This document shows, piece by piece, positions 16,533 through 24,896 of a DNA stretch of 45,129 nt. Below the pieces are notes generated by a model that was not told the origin of the DNA, ran no database searches, and was given only the letters and a program-made list of their open reading frames with translations. The translations under genes were made by a program, and so were the position numbers. This DNA comes from Paraburkholderia sp. Lineage in GTDB: Bacteria > Pseudomonadota > Gammaproteobacteria > Burkholderiales > Burkholderiaceae. Each line of letters opens with the position of its first letter. Within the stretch, counting starts at the first letter, position 1. The stretch lies in NCBI GenBank assembly GCA_031286755.1, contig JAITTX010000279.1, positions 1 to 45,129 of the forward strand, written 5' to 3'.

Positions 16533-17687
16533 TCAAATGTTGCAAAGCCGCCGCGCGCCCTCGACCAGCGTGGCGTCGTCCTTCGAAAAGCTCAGCCGGA
16601 TCACGCCGTCGTCGGTGCCGTCCGTATAGAACGCGGACAGCGGAATGGTCGCGACGCGCGCATCGCGGATCAGGCGCAAGACAAAGTCGCTGTCGCGCTC
16701 GTCGGAGAAGTGCCGGAAACGGGCGAGCATGAAGAACGAGCCCTCGCTCGGCAGCAACTCGAAGCGCGACCCCGCGAGTTCGCGCGCCAGCAGGTCGCGT
16801 TTATTCTGATAAAACGCGGCGAGCCCGAGATAACTGGCGGGCTGCGCGAGCATTTCCGCGAACCCGACCTGCATCGGCGTGTCGGCCGCGAACACCATGA
16901 ACTGGTGCACCTTGCGGATCTCGTCCATCAGCGTGGCGGGCGCGAGCATGTAGCCGACACGCCAGCCGGTCACGTGGAACGACTTGCCGAACGACGACAC
17001 GATCACGCTGCGCTCCGCGAGCTCGCGGTGCCGCGCCATGCTCTCGTGCCGCGTGCCGTCGAACACGACGTGCTCGTACACCTCGTCGGACAGGATCACG
17101 ATGTCGGTCTGCCGGGTGAGGCGGGTGAGGTGTGCGATGTCGTCCGCGGAGAAAATCGTGGCGGTCGGATTGTGCGGCGTGTTCACGATGATCATCCGCG
17201 TGCGCGGGGTCATCGCGGCGGCCACGGCGTCCCAGTCGACGCGGAAATGCGGGGCGGCGAGCTTGACGGGAACGGGCGTCGCGCCTTGCATCCGCACGAT
17301 CGGCGCGTAGCTGTCGAACGACGGCTCGAAGTAGATCACCTCGTCGCCGGGATGCACGAGGGCGCTGATCGACGCATAGAGTCCTTCGCTCGCACTCGCG
17401 ATCACGGTGATTTCGGTGGACGGATCGTAGCGCGTGCCGTACAGGCGCTCGGTCTTCTCGGCGAGCGCGTCGCGCAGGGCGCCGACGCCCGCCATCGGCG
17501 CGTACTGGTTGTGCCCGTCGCGCATCGCGCGCGCGACGCTTTCGACGAGCGCCGGGTCCGGAGCGAAGTTCGGCGCCCCCTGCGAAAGGTTGAGCGCGTC
17601 GTGCTCGGCCGCGAGTTGCCCGATCACGGTGAAGATCGTGGTGCCGACATCGGGCAGCTTGGAGCGGGGTACGGTGGCGCTTCGCAT
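16533..17687 (-). CDS. Methionine-type 2-oxoacid aminotransferase (YbdL-like, PLP class I)
   Basis: This 384-residue fold-type I aminotransferase is strikingly like E. coli YbdL along its length, for example SKLPxxGTTIFT, QYAPMxGVxALR, KTERLYG, PHFRVDW and IPLSxF. PLP residues are present: N173 in TPHNP, D201 and Y204 in SDEVYEH, and the Schiff-base K235 in SSFGKSFHVTGWRVGY. YbdL prefers methionine, histidine and phenylalanine, transaminating 4-methylthio-2-oxobutanoate in the reverse direction. It is the first gene of the operon; its promoter should lie in the 323-bp divergent region to the right, which holds two palindromes. The start at ATG 17687 is followed by the canonical N-terminus. 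Confidence 0.94.
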   Translation of the reverse strand: MRSATVPRSKLPDVGTTIFTVIGQLAAEHDALNLSQGAPNFAPDPALVESVARAMRDGHNQYAPMAGVGALRDALAEKTERLYGTRYDPSTEITVIASASEGLYASISALVHPGDEVIYFEPSFDSYAPIVRMQGATPVPVKLAAPHFRVDWDAVAAAMTPRTRMIIVNTPHNPTATIFSADDIAHLTRLTRQTDIVILSDEVYEHVVFDGTRHESMARHRELAERSVIVSSFGKSFHVTGWRVGYMLAPATLMDEIRKVHQFMVFAADTPMQVGFAEMLAQPASYLGLAAFYQNKRDLLARELAGSRFELLPSEGSFFMLARFRHFSDERDSDFVLRLIRDARVATIPLSAFYTDGTDDGVIRLSFSKDDATLVEGARRLCNI

Positions 17688-17870
17688 GAGGTCTCCTTCT
17701 GGATCGGGTATTGATCGATGCGCGTGTGCGCGATCAAGTACGCGAAACTTTATGCGGACCCGTAGCAGGTGCCAATCGAGTATTTCGCATGAGAGGCATG
17801 AGTTAAATGCATGCCGGTGGGGCTGCTGGGCCGTGGGATGGTGGAAAGAGCGTGCCTGGCGGCATGCTTA

Positions 17871-17925
17871 TGCATTATTTTACATAATGCAAATTATCGC
17901 AGTTTTTATAATGTTATCTAACATT
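17871..17925. promoter_or_regulatory. AT-rich control region with two perfect palindromes
   Basis: The 323 bp between the aminotransferase gene (minus) and the DUF3293 gene (plus) contain an abruptly AT-rich core. TGCATTAT-TTTAC-ATAATGCA spans 17871-17891 with 8-bp perfect arms; AATGTTA-TC-TAACATT spans 17910-17925 with 7-bp perfect arms. A TATAAT at 17907-17912 reads rightward and abuts the second palindrome. These look like operators for a repressor or activator of one or both divergent units. No regulator gene lies next to them. The rest of the gap shows nothing else clear. Confidence 0.55.
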
Positions 17926-18010
17926 CTACGCATAACGTGGCGTCATCTTTTGAAACACGACGCCCAAGTCTATTCTGCATACTGCTGAAACCCATGCACG
18001 GAGGTCTTTT

Positions 18011-18439
18011 TTGTTTTCCGGCTCGAGCATCCCGCGCGACACGATTCAGGCTTACCTCGAAACGCATTACGAGGTGTTTGGCGACACGCCTGCAACGCTG
18101 CAAGTCGGTCAATTCAATCCGACGCTCGCCGCGCTGCACGATGCGCGCCACGTCGCCTGTAGCGCCTTCATCACCGCCTGCAATCCGTATAGCCGCAATC
18201 TCGATCCGCAAGACAATGCGGCCCGGCAAGAAGCGCTCGCGCGCGAACTCGATGCGCTCGGCCTCGCGTACCTCAAGGGCGTCGGAAAACATCCGTCGAA
18301 CGGCTGGCCCGGCGAAGCCAGCTTCCTCGTGCTGGGCTTGACGCTCGATGCCGCGAAGGCGCTTGGTGAACAGCACGGACAGAACGCAGTCGTCTGGTGC
18401 GGCGCGGATGCCGTGCCGCAACTGATTCTCCTGCGCTAA
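18011..18439 (+). CDS. DUF3293 domain-containing protein
   Basis: A 142-residue protein matching the DUF3293 pattern: early AYLETHYEVFG, then SAFITACNPYSRNLDPQDN, GKHPSNGWPGEASFLVLGL and a C-terminal QNAVVWCGADAVPQLILLR. The family has no established function. The start is TTG at 18011, supported by GGAGG at 18000-18004 with 6-bp spacing; the ATG at 17994 is out of frame. It stands alone, convergent with the isomerase gene to the right (7 bp between stops). Confidence 0.85.
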   Translation: MFSGSSIPRDTIQAYLETHYEVFGDTPATLQVGQFNPTLAALHDARHVACSAFITACNPYSRNLDPQDNAARQEALARELDALGLAYLKGVGKHPSNGWPGEASFLVLGLTLDAAKALGEQHGQNAVVWCGADAVPQLILLR

Positions 18440-18446
18440 GTCACGG

Positions 18447-19235
18447 TCACTGGCCGGCTTGCAGATACGGCCGCAGCCAGCCCAGTCCGCTGGAGGTGGC
18501 CGCCTTCGGCCGGTATTCGCAGCCGATCCAGCCGTCGTAGCCGAGCGCGTCGATCAGCGCGAACAGGTACGGATAGTTGAGTTCGCCCAGATCCGGCTCA
18601 TGCCGCTCGGGCACGCCGGCAATCTGGATATGGCCGATGCCGGCGATGTCGCGCCGGAGCTTCATCGCGAGGTCGCCTTCGACGATCTGGCAGTGGTAGC
18701 AGTCGAACTGCACGCGCAGGTTGGGCGCGCCCACTTCGCGGCAGATGGCCTGCCCTTCGTCCTGGCGGCTGAGGAAATAGCCGGGCATGTCGCGCTGGTT
18801 GATCGGCTCGATCAGGATCTGGATGCCGTCGCCGCGCGCGGCTTCGGCGGCCCAGGCGAGATTGCGTAAATACGTTTCGCGATGGCGCGCGCGCTCGCCG
18901 TCGGCGCTGGTCAGCCCTGCCATCACATGCAGCTTGCTGTTGCCGATCGTGCGCGCATAGTCGAGCGCGGTCTCGACCGAGCGGCGGAACTCGTCCTCCC
19001 GGCCCGGCAGCGAGGCGAGGCCCCGCTCGCCCGCGGCCCAGTCTCCGGGCGGCGCGTTGAAGAGCGCCTGCACGAGGCCGTTGCCGTCCAGGCGCGCGCG
19101 GATTTCGGCGGCCGGGTGCTCGTAGGGAAAGAGGTATTCGATCGCGCGGAAGCCGTCGCGCGCGCAGGCGGCGAAGCGCTCCAGGAACGGCTGCTCGTTA
19201 TACATCATGGAGAGATTCGCGGCGAATCGCGGCAT
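18447..19235 (-). CDS. Hydroxypyruvate isomerase-family TIM-barrel protein (Hyi/OtnI-like)
   Basis: The 262-residue protein has the Hyi N-terminus [20 protein letters not shown], then [36 protein letters not shown] and GCEYRP, which supply the conserved acidic and His metal ligands of the xylose-isomerase-like fold. Family members interconvert hydroxypyruvate and tartronate semialdehyde or isomerise 2-oxo-tetronates. In glyoxylate/allantoin gene clusters Hyi handles the C3 product of glyoxylate carboligase; no gcl or glxR is present here. It is encoded just downstream of the LysR gene on the same strand (55 bp apart). Confidence 0.9.
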   Translation of the reverse strand: MPRFAANLSMMYNEQPFLERFAACARDGFRAIEYLFPYEHPAAEIRARLDGNGLVQALFNAPPGDWAAGERGLASLPGREDEFRRSVETALDYARTIGNSKLHVMAGLTSADGERARHRETYLRNLAWAAEAARGDGIQILIEPINQRDMPGYFLSRQDEGQAICREVGAPNLRVQFDCYHCQIVEGDLAMKLRRDIAGIGHIQIAGVPERHEPDLGELNYPYLFALIDALGYDGWIGCEYRPKAATSSGLGWLRPYLQAGQ

Positions 19236-19290
19236 GGCATCGGCTCCGGTTAGAGATTGAGGATGGGTTTGGAACGGGCCGGGCCGGCCA

Positions 19291-20172
19291 TTACCGGCGC
19301 GGCTTGCCGATCATGCGCGACATGGCCCGCGCGAGCTCCTTCACGACTGTGTCGGCGGTTGGCCGGTGCAGCAGCGCGATGTCCATGGTCTCGACCGAAG
19401 GCAGCCCGCTCTTTTGCGTGAGCACGACGTGATCGGCCGTGACCGAGCGCAGCGGCAGCAGGCTGATGCCGAGGCCGTCGGCCACCGCCGCCTGGATGCC
19501 GCTCAGGCTCGAACTGATGAAGCTCAGGCGCCAGCGGCGCCCGAGCGCTTCGATCGCGTTCGTCATGTCGTCGCGATACAGCCCGCGCGGCGGGAACGCC
19601 ACCAGCGGTATCGGATCGAGCTGAAACGAAGGATTCTTCGCGCTGTCGATCCAGCGCAGTTGCTCGGGCCAGCTCGCCACCGCCTCGCGGCTGTTGCGCC
19701 GGTGTTTCACGAGCGCGATGTCGAGGTCGCCGCGATCGTAGCTGCTCGCGACGTCGCGGCTCAACCCGCTCATGACTTCGAGCTTCACTTGCGGATGCTG
19801 GCGATTGAACGCCGCGAGCATATGGGTCGTCGGCCCGCCGACGAAATCCTCGGGCACGCCCAGGCGCACCGTCAAACCCACCGTCGCGCCCGCCAACGAT
19901 TCGATCATCTCGTCGTTGAGCGCCAGCATGCGCCGCGCGTAGGCCAGCAAGGTCTCGCCCGCATCGGTCGGGCTCACGTCGCGGGCGCCGCGCTCGAGCA
20001 GCTTGTGCCCCGCCATGTCCTCCAGGCGCTTCACTTTCTGGCTCACCGTCGACTGCGTCGAATGCAGCCGCGCCGATGCCGCCGTGAAGGTGCCGCAATC
20101 GGCCACCATGACGATGGCCTTGAGCAGGTCCAGGTCGAACAGAGGCCGATGCCCTCTCGCGTTGCTTTTCAT
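19291..20172 (-). CDS. LysR-family transcriptional regulator of the symporter/amidohydrolase operon
   Basis: A 293-residue LTTR starting [20 protein letters not shown] at ATG 20172; a longer in-frame reading to 20310 would run into the promoter region and is not preferred. The HTH lies at about 15-70 ([20 protein letters not shown] then [20 protein letters not shown]). The C-terminal half is the usual effector-binding domain. It is divergent from the DUF3311/symporter operon with 201 bp between start codons, and that gap is AT-rich with an inverted repeat. The natural expectation is that it senses a substrate or intermediate of the amidohydrolase pathway. Confidence 0.93.
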   Translation of the reverse strand: MKSNARGHRPLFDLDLLKAIVMVADCGTFTAASARLHSTQSTVSQKVKRLEDMAGHKLLERGARDVSPTDAGETLLAYARRMLALNDEMIESLAGATVGLTVRLGVPEDFVGGPTTHMLAAFNRQHPQVKLEVMSGLSRDVASSYDRGDLDIALVKHRRNSREAVASWPEQLRWIDSAKNPSFQLDPIPLVAFPPRGLYRDDMTNAIEALGRRWRLSFISSSLSGIQAAVADGLGISLLPLRSVTADHVVLTQKSGLPSVETMDIALLHRPTADTVVKELARAMSRMIGKPRR

Positions 20173-20177
20173 CGGAC

Positions 20178-20295
20178 TATCCGATTTTCGAATGAGATAC
20201 CGCCTTCTATCACGCAGTGTGGAGGCTGGCAATCGCCGCTCATTATTCGATTTTTTACTGAATGCTATTCGAACATTTAATTTTTGAATAATGAG
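20178..20295. promoter_or_regulatory. Divergent control region with inverted repeat and repeated TATYYGATTTT
   Basis: CTCATTATTC (20239-20248) and GAATAATGAG (20286-20295) form a perfect 10-bp inverted repeat 37 bp apart, framing a TTCGAA (20268-20273). TATCCGATTTT (20178-20188) and TATTCGATTTT (20244-20254) are near-copies of one motif, and a third copy, TATTTGATTTT, lies at 27191-27201 upstream of another amidohydrolase gene. The layout suits a LysR protein with distal and proximal half sites. Assigned by eye. Confidence 0.5.
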
Positions 20296-20373
20296 CCCGA
20301 TCGCTAACATCCGAATGCTTTGATTGGCTGAACTTCGGGATCAGCCTGCACATATAGAAGTCTGGAGACAGGA

Positions 20374-20637
20374 ATGGCGCAAACGCAGTTGAGCAGGCCA
20401 GCGCGCATCAAGTCAGCAGTGAGCCTTCGGGTTCTGCTGGCGGCGCTGCCGTTCGTTGGCATCTATTCGGGCGGCACGCTCGCGGCCCATATACCGATGC
20501 TGTTCGGCGTCCCCTTCCTGCTGGTCTGGAACCTGATCTGGATGGCGGGGACGGCCGCGATTCTCGCCCTCATCTATCTGCTCGACAGCCGCGACGAAGC
20601 TGCTCGCGCGCACGGCAAGACGGCAGGTGAACCATGA
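20374..20637 (+). CDS. DUF3311 small membrane protein
   Basis: An 87-residue protein with two hydrophobic helices (about 18-38 and 44-69), matching the DUF3311 pattern LLAALPFVGIYSGGTLA and GVPFLLVWNLIWM. Members are commonly encoded directly before a sodium:solute symporter, like the small partner genes of PanF, and may be accessory subunits. GGAG lies 8 bp before ATG 20374. Its TGA overlaps the ATG of the symporter gene (ATGA), so translation is coupled. Confidence 0.9.
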   Translation: MAQTQLSRPARIKSAVSLRVLLAALPFVGIYSGGTLAAHIPMLFGVPFLLVWNLIWMAGTAAILALIYLLDSRDEAARAHGKTAGEP

Positions 20638-22112
20638 ATCCGGCGCTTGTCATCATCGTTCTGTTCGCGCTGTTTTCGCTTTTCATCGGCTTGCGCGCGC
20701 GGCGCGGCAAAAATCTGAGCCTCGAACAGTGGGCGGTCGGCGGCCGTGGCTTCGGCTCGCTCCTCACGTTCCTGCTGATGGCCGGCGAGGCCTTCTCGAC
20801 TTTCACGTTTCTGGGCGCGAGCGGCTGGACCTACAGCAAGGGCGTGCCCGCTTTCTACATCCTTTCATATGGCTGTCTCGCCTATCTGTTCGGCTATTGG
20901 ATGCTGCCCGCCATCTGGCGCTTCGCGAAGGAGCGCGGCCTCGTTTCGTTCGCCGACTATTTCGCGGCGAAGTACGAAAGCCGAGCGATCGGGGTGCTCG
21001 TCTCGGTCGTGGCCGTGTTCGCGATGGTGTCGCTGCTCATCATCCAGTTGCGGGGGCTCGGCATCATCGTCTCCGAGATGTCGTACGGCCTGATTGCCGA
21101 GAACACCGCCATCTGGATCAGCGCGACGCTGATGGTGCTCTATATGAGCGTCTCCGGCATTCACGGCTCGGCGAGCATCGCGATCTTCAAGGACGTGCTG
21201 ATCCTCGCCCTCGCGATCTTTCTCGGCACGTATTTGCCGTTCCATTATTTCGGCGGCTACGGCGAGATGTTCGCGCGCATCAATGCCGTGCATCCCGAGT
21301 TGCTGCGCCTGCCCGAGCACGGCTACAACCTGAGCTGGTACAACTCGACGCTGCTGCTCACCTCGCTCGGCTACTACCTCTACCCGCACGGTTTCACCGC
21401 AACCTACGTGGCGCGCGACGCCGCGGCGCTGCGCAAGAACACCGTGCTGATGCCCATCTACCAGGTGCTGATCGCCTTCCTGTTCATGGTGGGATTCGCG
21501 GCGGTCCTCACCGTGCACGGGCTCGAAGGCGCGCAGACCGATCTCGCGCTGCTGCGGCTCGTCAAGCAGACCTTCCCGGCGTGGTTCGTCGGCATCGTGG
21601 GCGGCGCGGGCCTGCTCACCGCGCTCGTGCCGGGCTCGCTCATCATGCTCAACGCGTCCACCACGATCGCCCGCAACATCTATCGCGAAGGCTTCGCGCC
21701 GAACGCGACCGACCGCCAGGTCACCCGCGTCGCGCGCATCGCGCTGCCGCTCTTCACGCTCGTCGTGGTGTACTTCGTGCTGCGCGGCGGCGCCACCTTC
21801 GTCTCGCTCGCGATCTTCTCGTCGAGCCTGCTCACGCAACTCGTGCCGATGCTCGCCTCGAGCTTCCTGAAGCGCCCATTCGGCACGCGCGAAGCCGCGT
21901 TCGGCGGCATTTTCGCGGGCGCGATCGTGCTCGCGCTGGCAAACTGGCGAGGCATGACGCTCGCCGCGGTTTTCCCGGGCGCGCCGCTCGCTTTCACTTC
22001 CATTAACACGGGCCTCGTCGCGCTGTTCGCCAATGCGCTGGTGTTCGTCCTCATCAGCGCCGCGCAGCGCGCGTTGCGAGGCCCCATGGCCACTACCGTG
22101 GAATCGGCATGA
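20634..22112 (+). CDS. Sodium:solute symporter (SSS family)
   Basis: A 492-residue protein with about 13 hydrophobic helices. SSS features include EQWAVGGRGFGSLLTFLLMAGEAFSTF near the N-terminus, the unwound helix region with SKGVPAFYILSYG, and GAGLLTALVPGSLIMLNASTT near the Na2 site. Family members carry monocarboxylates, pantothenate, proline, allantoin-like ureides or nucleobase-like solutes with sodium. Substrate is inferred only from context: it is cotranscribed with two amidohydrolases (ATGA overlap with the next gene at 22109), so a ring amide or ureide is likely. Confidence 0.93.
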   Translation: MNPALVIIVLFALFSLFIGLRARRGKNLSLEQWAVGGRGFGSLLTFLLMAGEAFSTFTFLGASGWTYSKGVPAFYILSYGCLAYLFGYWMLPAIWRFAKERGLVSFADYFAAKYESRAIGVLVSVVAVFAMVSLLIIQLRGLGIIVSEMSYGLIAENTAIWISATLMVLYMSVSGIHGSASIAIFKDVLILALAIFLGTYLPFHYFGGYGEMFARINAVHPELLRLPEHGYNLSWYNSTLLLTSLGYYLYPHGFTATYVARDAAALRKNTVLMPIYQVLIAFLFMVGFAAVLTVHGLEGAQTDLALLRLVKQTFPAWFVGIVGGAGLLTALVPGSLIMLNASTTIARNIYREGFAPNATDRQVTRVARIALPLFTLVVVYFVLRGGATFVSLAIFSSSLLTQLVPMLASSFLKRPFGTREAAFGGIFAGAIVLALANWRGMTLAAVFPGAPLAFTSINTGLVALFANALVFVLISAAQRALRGPMATTVESA

Positions 22113-23308
22113 CTTCTGCTATTCGCCCTCTCCTGATTTCCAATGTCCGCCTGGCCGATGACCAGACGGTGTCCGTCTCCGTCGTCGGCGGACGCATCGA
22201 GGCGATCGGCCCGAACGTGGCGCCGCCCGCCGATGCGCTCGTCGAAGACGGCGGCGGCGCCCTGCTGCTGCCGGGCTTCGTCGAGGGCCATACGCACCTC
22301 GACAAAACCCACTGGGGCCGCGAGTGGTATCGCAACGAAGTCGGCCCGAATCTCACCGACCGCATCGCGAACGAACGCGAATTCCGCAAGAACTCGGGGC
22401 ACGATGCCGGCGTGCAGTCGCTCGCGCTGTCGCACGCATTTCTCGCGGCCGGCACGACGCGCTTGCGCACCCACGTCGACATCGACACCGACGCTGGCCT
22501 GCGCTACCTCGAAGGCGTGCTCGGCACGCGCGACACGCTGGCGGGCGTGCTCGACATGCAGATCGTCGCGTTCCCGCAATCGGGCATGCTGATCCGTCCG
22601 GGCACCGAGGAACTGCTCGGCAACGCGCTCGCCGCTGGCGCCGACGTGCTCGGCGCGCTCGATCCCGCCTTGATCGACGGCGACCCGGCCGGCTCGCTCA
22701 ATGCCACCTTCGCGCTCGCCGAGCGTCACGGCAAGCCCATCGACATCCATCTGCACGAACCCGGCGAGATTGGCGCGTTCACGCTGAAACTGCTGCTCGA
22801 CCGCGTGGAGGCCTTGGGCATGCAAGGGCGCGTCGTGGTGAGCCACGCGTTCTGTCTGGGCGCGCTGCCCGAGCCCACGGCGCTGCTGGAGCGCGTCGCG
22901 CGCCTGCGCGTGGCGCTGCTGACGAGCGCCCCGCCCTCGCGTCCCGTGCCGCCGCTCAAGCGCTGCCGGGAGCTGGGCATCACGATCTTCGGCGGCAACG
23001 ACGGCATCCGCGATACGTGGACGCCCTACGGCGTGCCGGACATGCTCGAACGCGCGATGCTGATCGGCACGCGCTACGACCTGCGCCGCGACGACGATCT
23101 GGCGGTCGCGTTCGACTGCGTGAGCGCGGCGGCCGCGCAGGGCTGCGGTTTCGCCGATTACGGCCTGTATGCGGGCGCGCGCGCCGATCTCGTGCTGGTG
23201 GACGCCGAAACACTCGCGCATGCGGTGGTCGCGCGGCCGGCGCGCAAGCTGGTAGTGGCGAACGGGCGCATCGTCGCGCGCGATGGCGCGCTTGTCCACG
23301 CCGCGTGA
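22109..23308 (+). CDS. Cytosine-deaminase-like amidohydrolase, paralogue 1
   Basis: A 399-residue amidohydrolase of the CodA/AtzC-like group. Metal ligands are complete: EGHTHLDK (H61, H63), IDIHLHEPG (His near 213), VVSHAFCLG, and FGGNDGIRDTWTPYG with D298 matching the catalytic Asp of E. coli CodA (GHDDVFDPW). The family removes ammonia or an amine from a cyclic amidine or cleaves ring amides. Its ATG overlaps the symporter stop as ATGA, so import and hydrolysis are coupled. Two related paralogues lie at 25829-27046 and 29672-30943. Exact substrate unknown. Confidence 0.92.
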   Translation: MTSAIRPLLISNVRLADDQTVSVSVVGGRIEAIGPNVAPPADALVEDGGGALLLPGFVEGHTHLDKTHWGREWYRNEVGPNLTDRIANEREFRKNSGHDAGVQSLALSHAFLAAGTTRLRTHVDIDTDAGLRYLEGVLGTRDTLAGVLDMQIVAFPQSGMLIRPGTEELLGNALAAGADVLGALDPALIDGDPAGSLNATFALAERHGKPIDIHLHEPGEIGAFTLKLLLDRVEALGMQGRVVVSHAFCLGALPEPTALLERVARLRVALLTSAPPSRPVPPLKRCRELGITIFGGNDGIRDTWTPYGVPDMLERAMLIGTRYDLRRDDDLAVAFDCVSAAAAQGCGFADYGLYAGARADLVLVDAETLAHAVVARPARKLVVANGRIVARDGALVHAA

Positions 23309-23361
23309 CGTGCGGTCTGCCCAGTAACAACCCGCAAAATAGCTGACGAAAGAGGATACCC

Positions 23362-24813
23362 ATGGACCAACGGGAACGCGTGGACGTGCTGATCGTGCAC
23401 GGCTGCGTGATTACGGTCGACCCCGCGCGCCGCGTGATCGAGGACGGCGCGGTGGCGGTCAAGGGCGAGCGCATCGTCGCGGTCGGCACGAGCGCGGAGC
23501 TGGCCGAAAAATATTCTGCAGACCGTACGATAGACGCGCGCCGCAAGGCCGTGCTGCCGGGCTTCATCGACGCCCACGCGCATGCGGGCCACGCGATGCT
23601 GCGCACCATCGGCGGCGCCGACGGCGACGCCTGGACCCGCGCCTGCGAGGTGATCTATACGCAGGCGTCGGACGAAACGTTCTGGGAGATGGAGTCGCAT
23701 CTCGCGGCGCTCGAACGCCTGAAGGCCGGCGTGACGACCGGCGTTTCGCTGCTCGGCGGCGGCGATTCGATCATGCGCGTGGACGACCCGGTCTATGCGC
23801 GGCGCCATTGCGACGCCGTGGTCAAGACGGGCACCCGCTCGATGGTCGCGGTGGGCCCTTCGCGGCCACCCTCGCCGCGCGCCTATACCCGTCACACGCC
23901 CAACGGCAGCACGACGCGCGAAGTCGATTTCGATCAGATGTACGAAGTATGCGAAGCGATCATCGACACCTGCCATGGCGATGCGAACGGGCGCATTCAC
24001 GTCGCGCTGACGCTACCCGTCTACGCGCCGCAGCACTACCCCGAGCAGGCGCAATGGGAAAGCGTGGCGCGCGCGGAGGCGGCGCGCTACATGGCGCTGG
24101 CGCAGGCGCGCGGGCTCTCCTTCACGCAGGACGGCCATCGCGCCGGCTCGCTGGAATTCGCGCAGCGCGAACTGGGTCTGATGAATGCGAAGTCGTTCAT
24201 GTCGCACGCCATCGACCTGACCGAAGCGGACATTGCCGCGTGCGTGGAGTCAGGCGCCTCGATCGTGCACAACCCGAGCGCGATCATGTCGATCATCGGC
24301 CGCTGCCCGGTGCCGGAGCTGATCGATGCGGGCGTGAACGTGGCGATCGGCTCGGACGCCGCCGCGCCCGACCGCGGCTACGACATGTTCCGCCACATGT
24401 GGCAGTGCATGCACTATCACCGCCGCCACTTCCGCGATCCGGACGTGCTGCCGCACGGCAAGGTGCTGGAGATGGTCACGATCGATGCCGCGAAGGCGTT
24501 GTCGCTGGATGCGGAATTGGGTTCGCTCGAAGCGGGCAAGCTGGCCGACATCATTCTCGTCGACCTGTTCAAGCCGCATATGCTGCCGATGAACATGCCC
24601 GTCTATCGCGTCACGTGCTTCGCGAATGCCGCGGACGTGTGCATGACGATGGTGGGCGGCCGGATCCTGATGGAGGATTACCGGGTGCTGTCGGTCAACG
24701 AAGCGGAAATACTGGAGGAGGTTCAGGCCGCTGCGGAGCACACGCTCGAGCGCAGCGGCCTGCGTCACCTGCTGGAGATGCCGGCGACGCTATGGCGAGC
24801 CAGCCACTATTGA
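23362..24813 (+). CDS. TRZ/ATZ-family amidohydrolase (chlorohydrolase/8-oxoguanine deaminase-like)
   Basis: A 483-residue enzyme of the amidohydrolase superfamily, a different subgroup from the CodA-like paralogues. It has GFIDAHAHAGH (HxH at about residue 72), a central His in FTQDGHRAG, SHAIDLTEADI and IGSDAAAPDRGYDMF for the final metal ligand, and the typical C-terminal AKALSLDAELGSLEAGKLAD. Members hydrolyse C-N or C-Cl bonds on s-triazines and purines. ATG 23362 has AGAGGA upstream; the gap from the preceding amidohydrolase is 53 bp. It is the last gene of the four-gene plus-strand operon and ends against a hairpin. Confidence 0.92.
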   Translation: MDQRERVDVLIVHGCVITVDPARRVIEDGAVAVKGERIVAVGTSAELAEKYSADRTIDARRKAVLPGFIDAHAHAGHAMLRTIGGADGDAWTRACEVIYTQASDETFWEMESHLAALERLKAGVTTGVSLLGGGDSIMRVDDPVYARRHCDAVVKTGTRSMVAVGPSRPPSPRAYTRHTPNGSTTREVDFDQMYEVCEAIIDTCHGDANGRIHVALTLPVYAPQHYPEQAQWESVARAEAARYMALAQARGLSFTQDGHRAGSLEFAQRELGLMNAKSFMSHAIDLTEADIAACVESGASIVHNPSAIMSIIGRCPVPELIDAGVNVAIGSDAAAPDRGYDMFRHMWQCMHYHRRHFRDPDVLPHGKVLEMVTIDAAKALSLDAELGSLEAGKLADIILVDLFKPHMLPMNMPVYRVTCFANAADVCMTMVGGRILMEDYRVLSVNEAEILEEVQAAAEHTLERSGLRHLLEMPATLWRASHY

Positions 24814-24824
24814 GCGGCTGGCAG

Positions 24825-24896
24825 GCGGGCTTTGAAGCAGGCTTTAAAGGAGGCTTTGAAGCGGGCCTCGAAGCCCCGCTTCAAGCCGGCTATCAA
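24825..24896. repeat. Six imperfect 12-bp tandem units between convergent genes
   Basis: Six consecutive 12-bp units run from 24825 to 24896: GCGGGCTTTGAA, GCAGGCTTTAAA, GGAGGCTTTGAA, GCGGGCCTCGAA, GCCCCGCTTCAA, GCCGGCTATCAA. The last two are diverged; unit 6 covers the stop codon of the minus-strand gene. The repeat begins 11 bp after the stop of the amidohydrolase. All three reading phases stay open through a 12-bp unit, so it could have arisen from a lost coding end, or by slippage in non-coding DNA. Confidence 0.8.
24856..24884. terminator. Hairpin inside the 12-bp repeat, candidate bidirectional terminator
   Basis: TTGAAGCGGG (24856-24865) pairs perfectly with CCCGCTTCAA (24875-24884) over a 9-base loop. 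It lies between the stop codons of two convergent operons. No U-run follows on either strand. Confidence 0.55.

Noticed and set aside
21680..23299. A 539-codon minus-strand frame opposite the symporter and amidohydrolase
   Set aside because: Antisense shadow of recognised genes with complete motifs; composition is Arg/His-rich.
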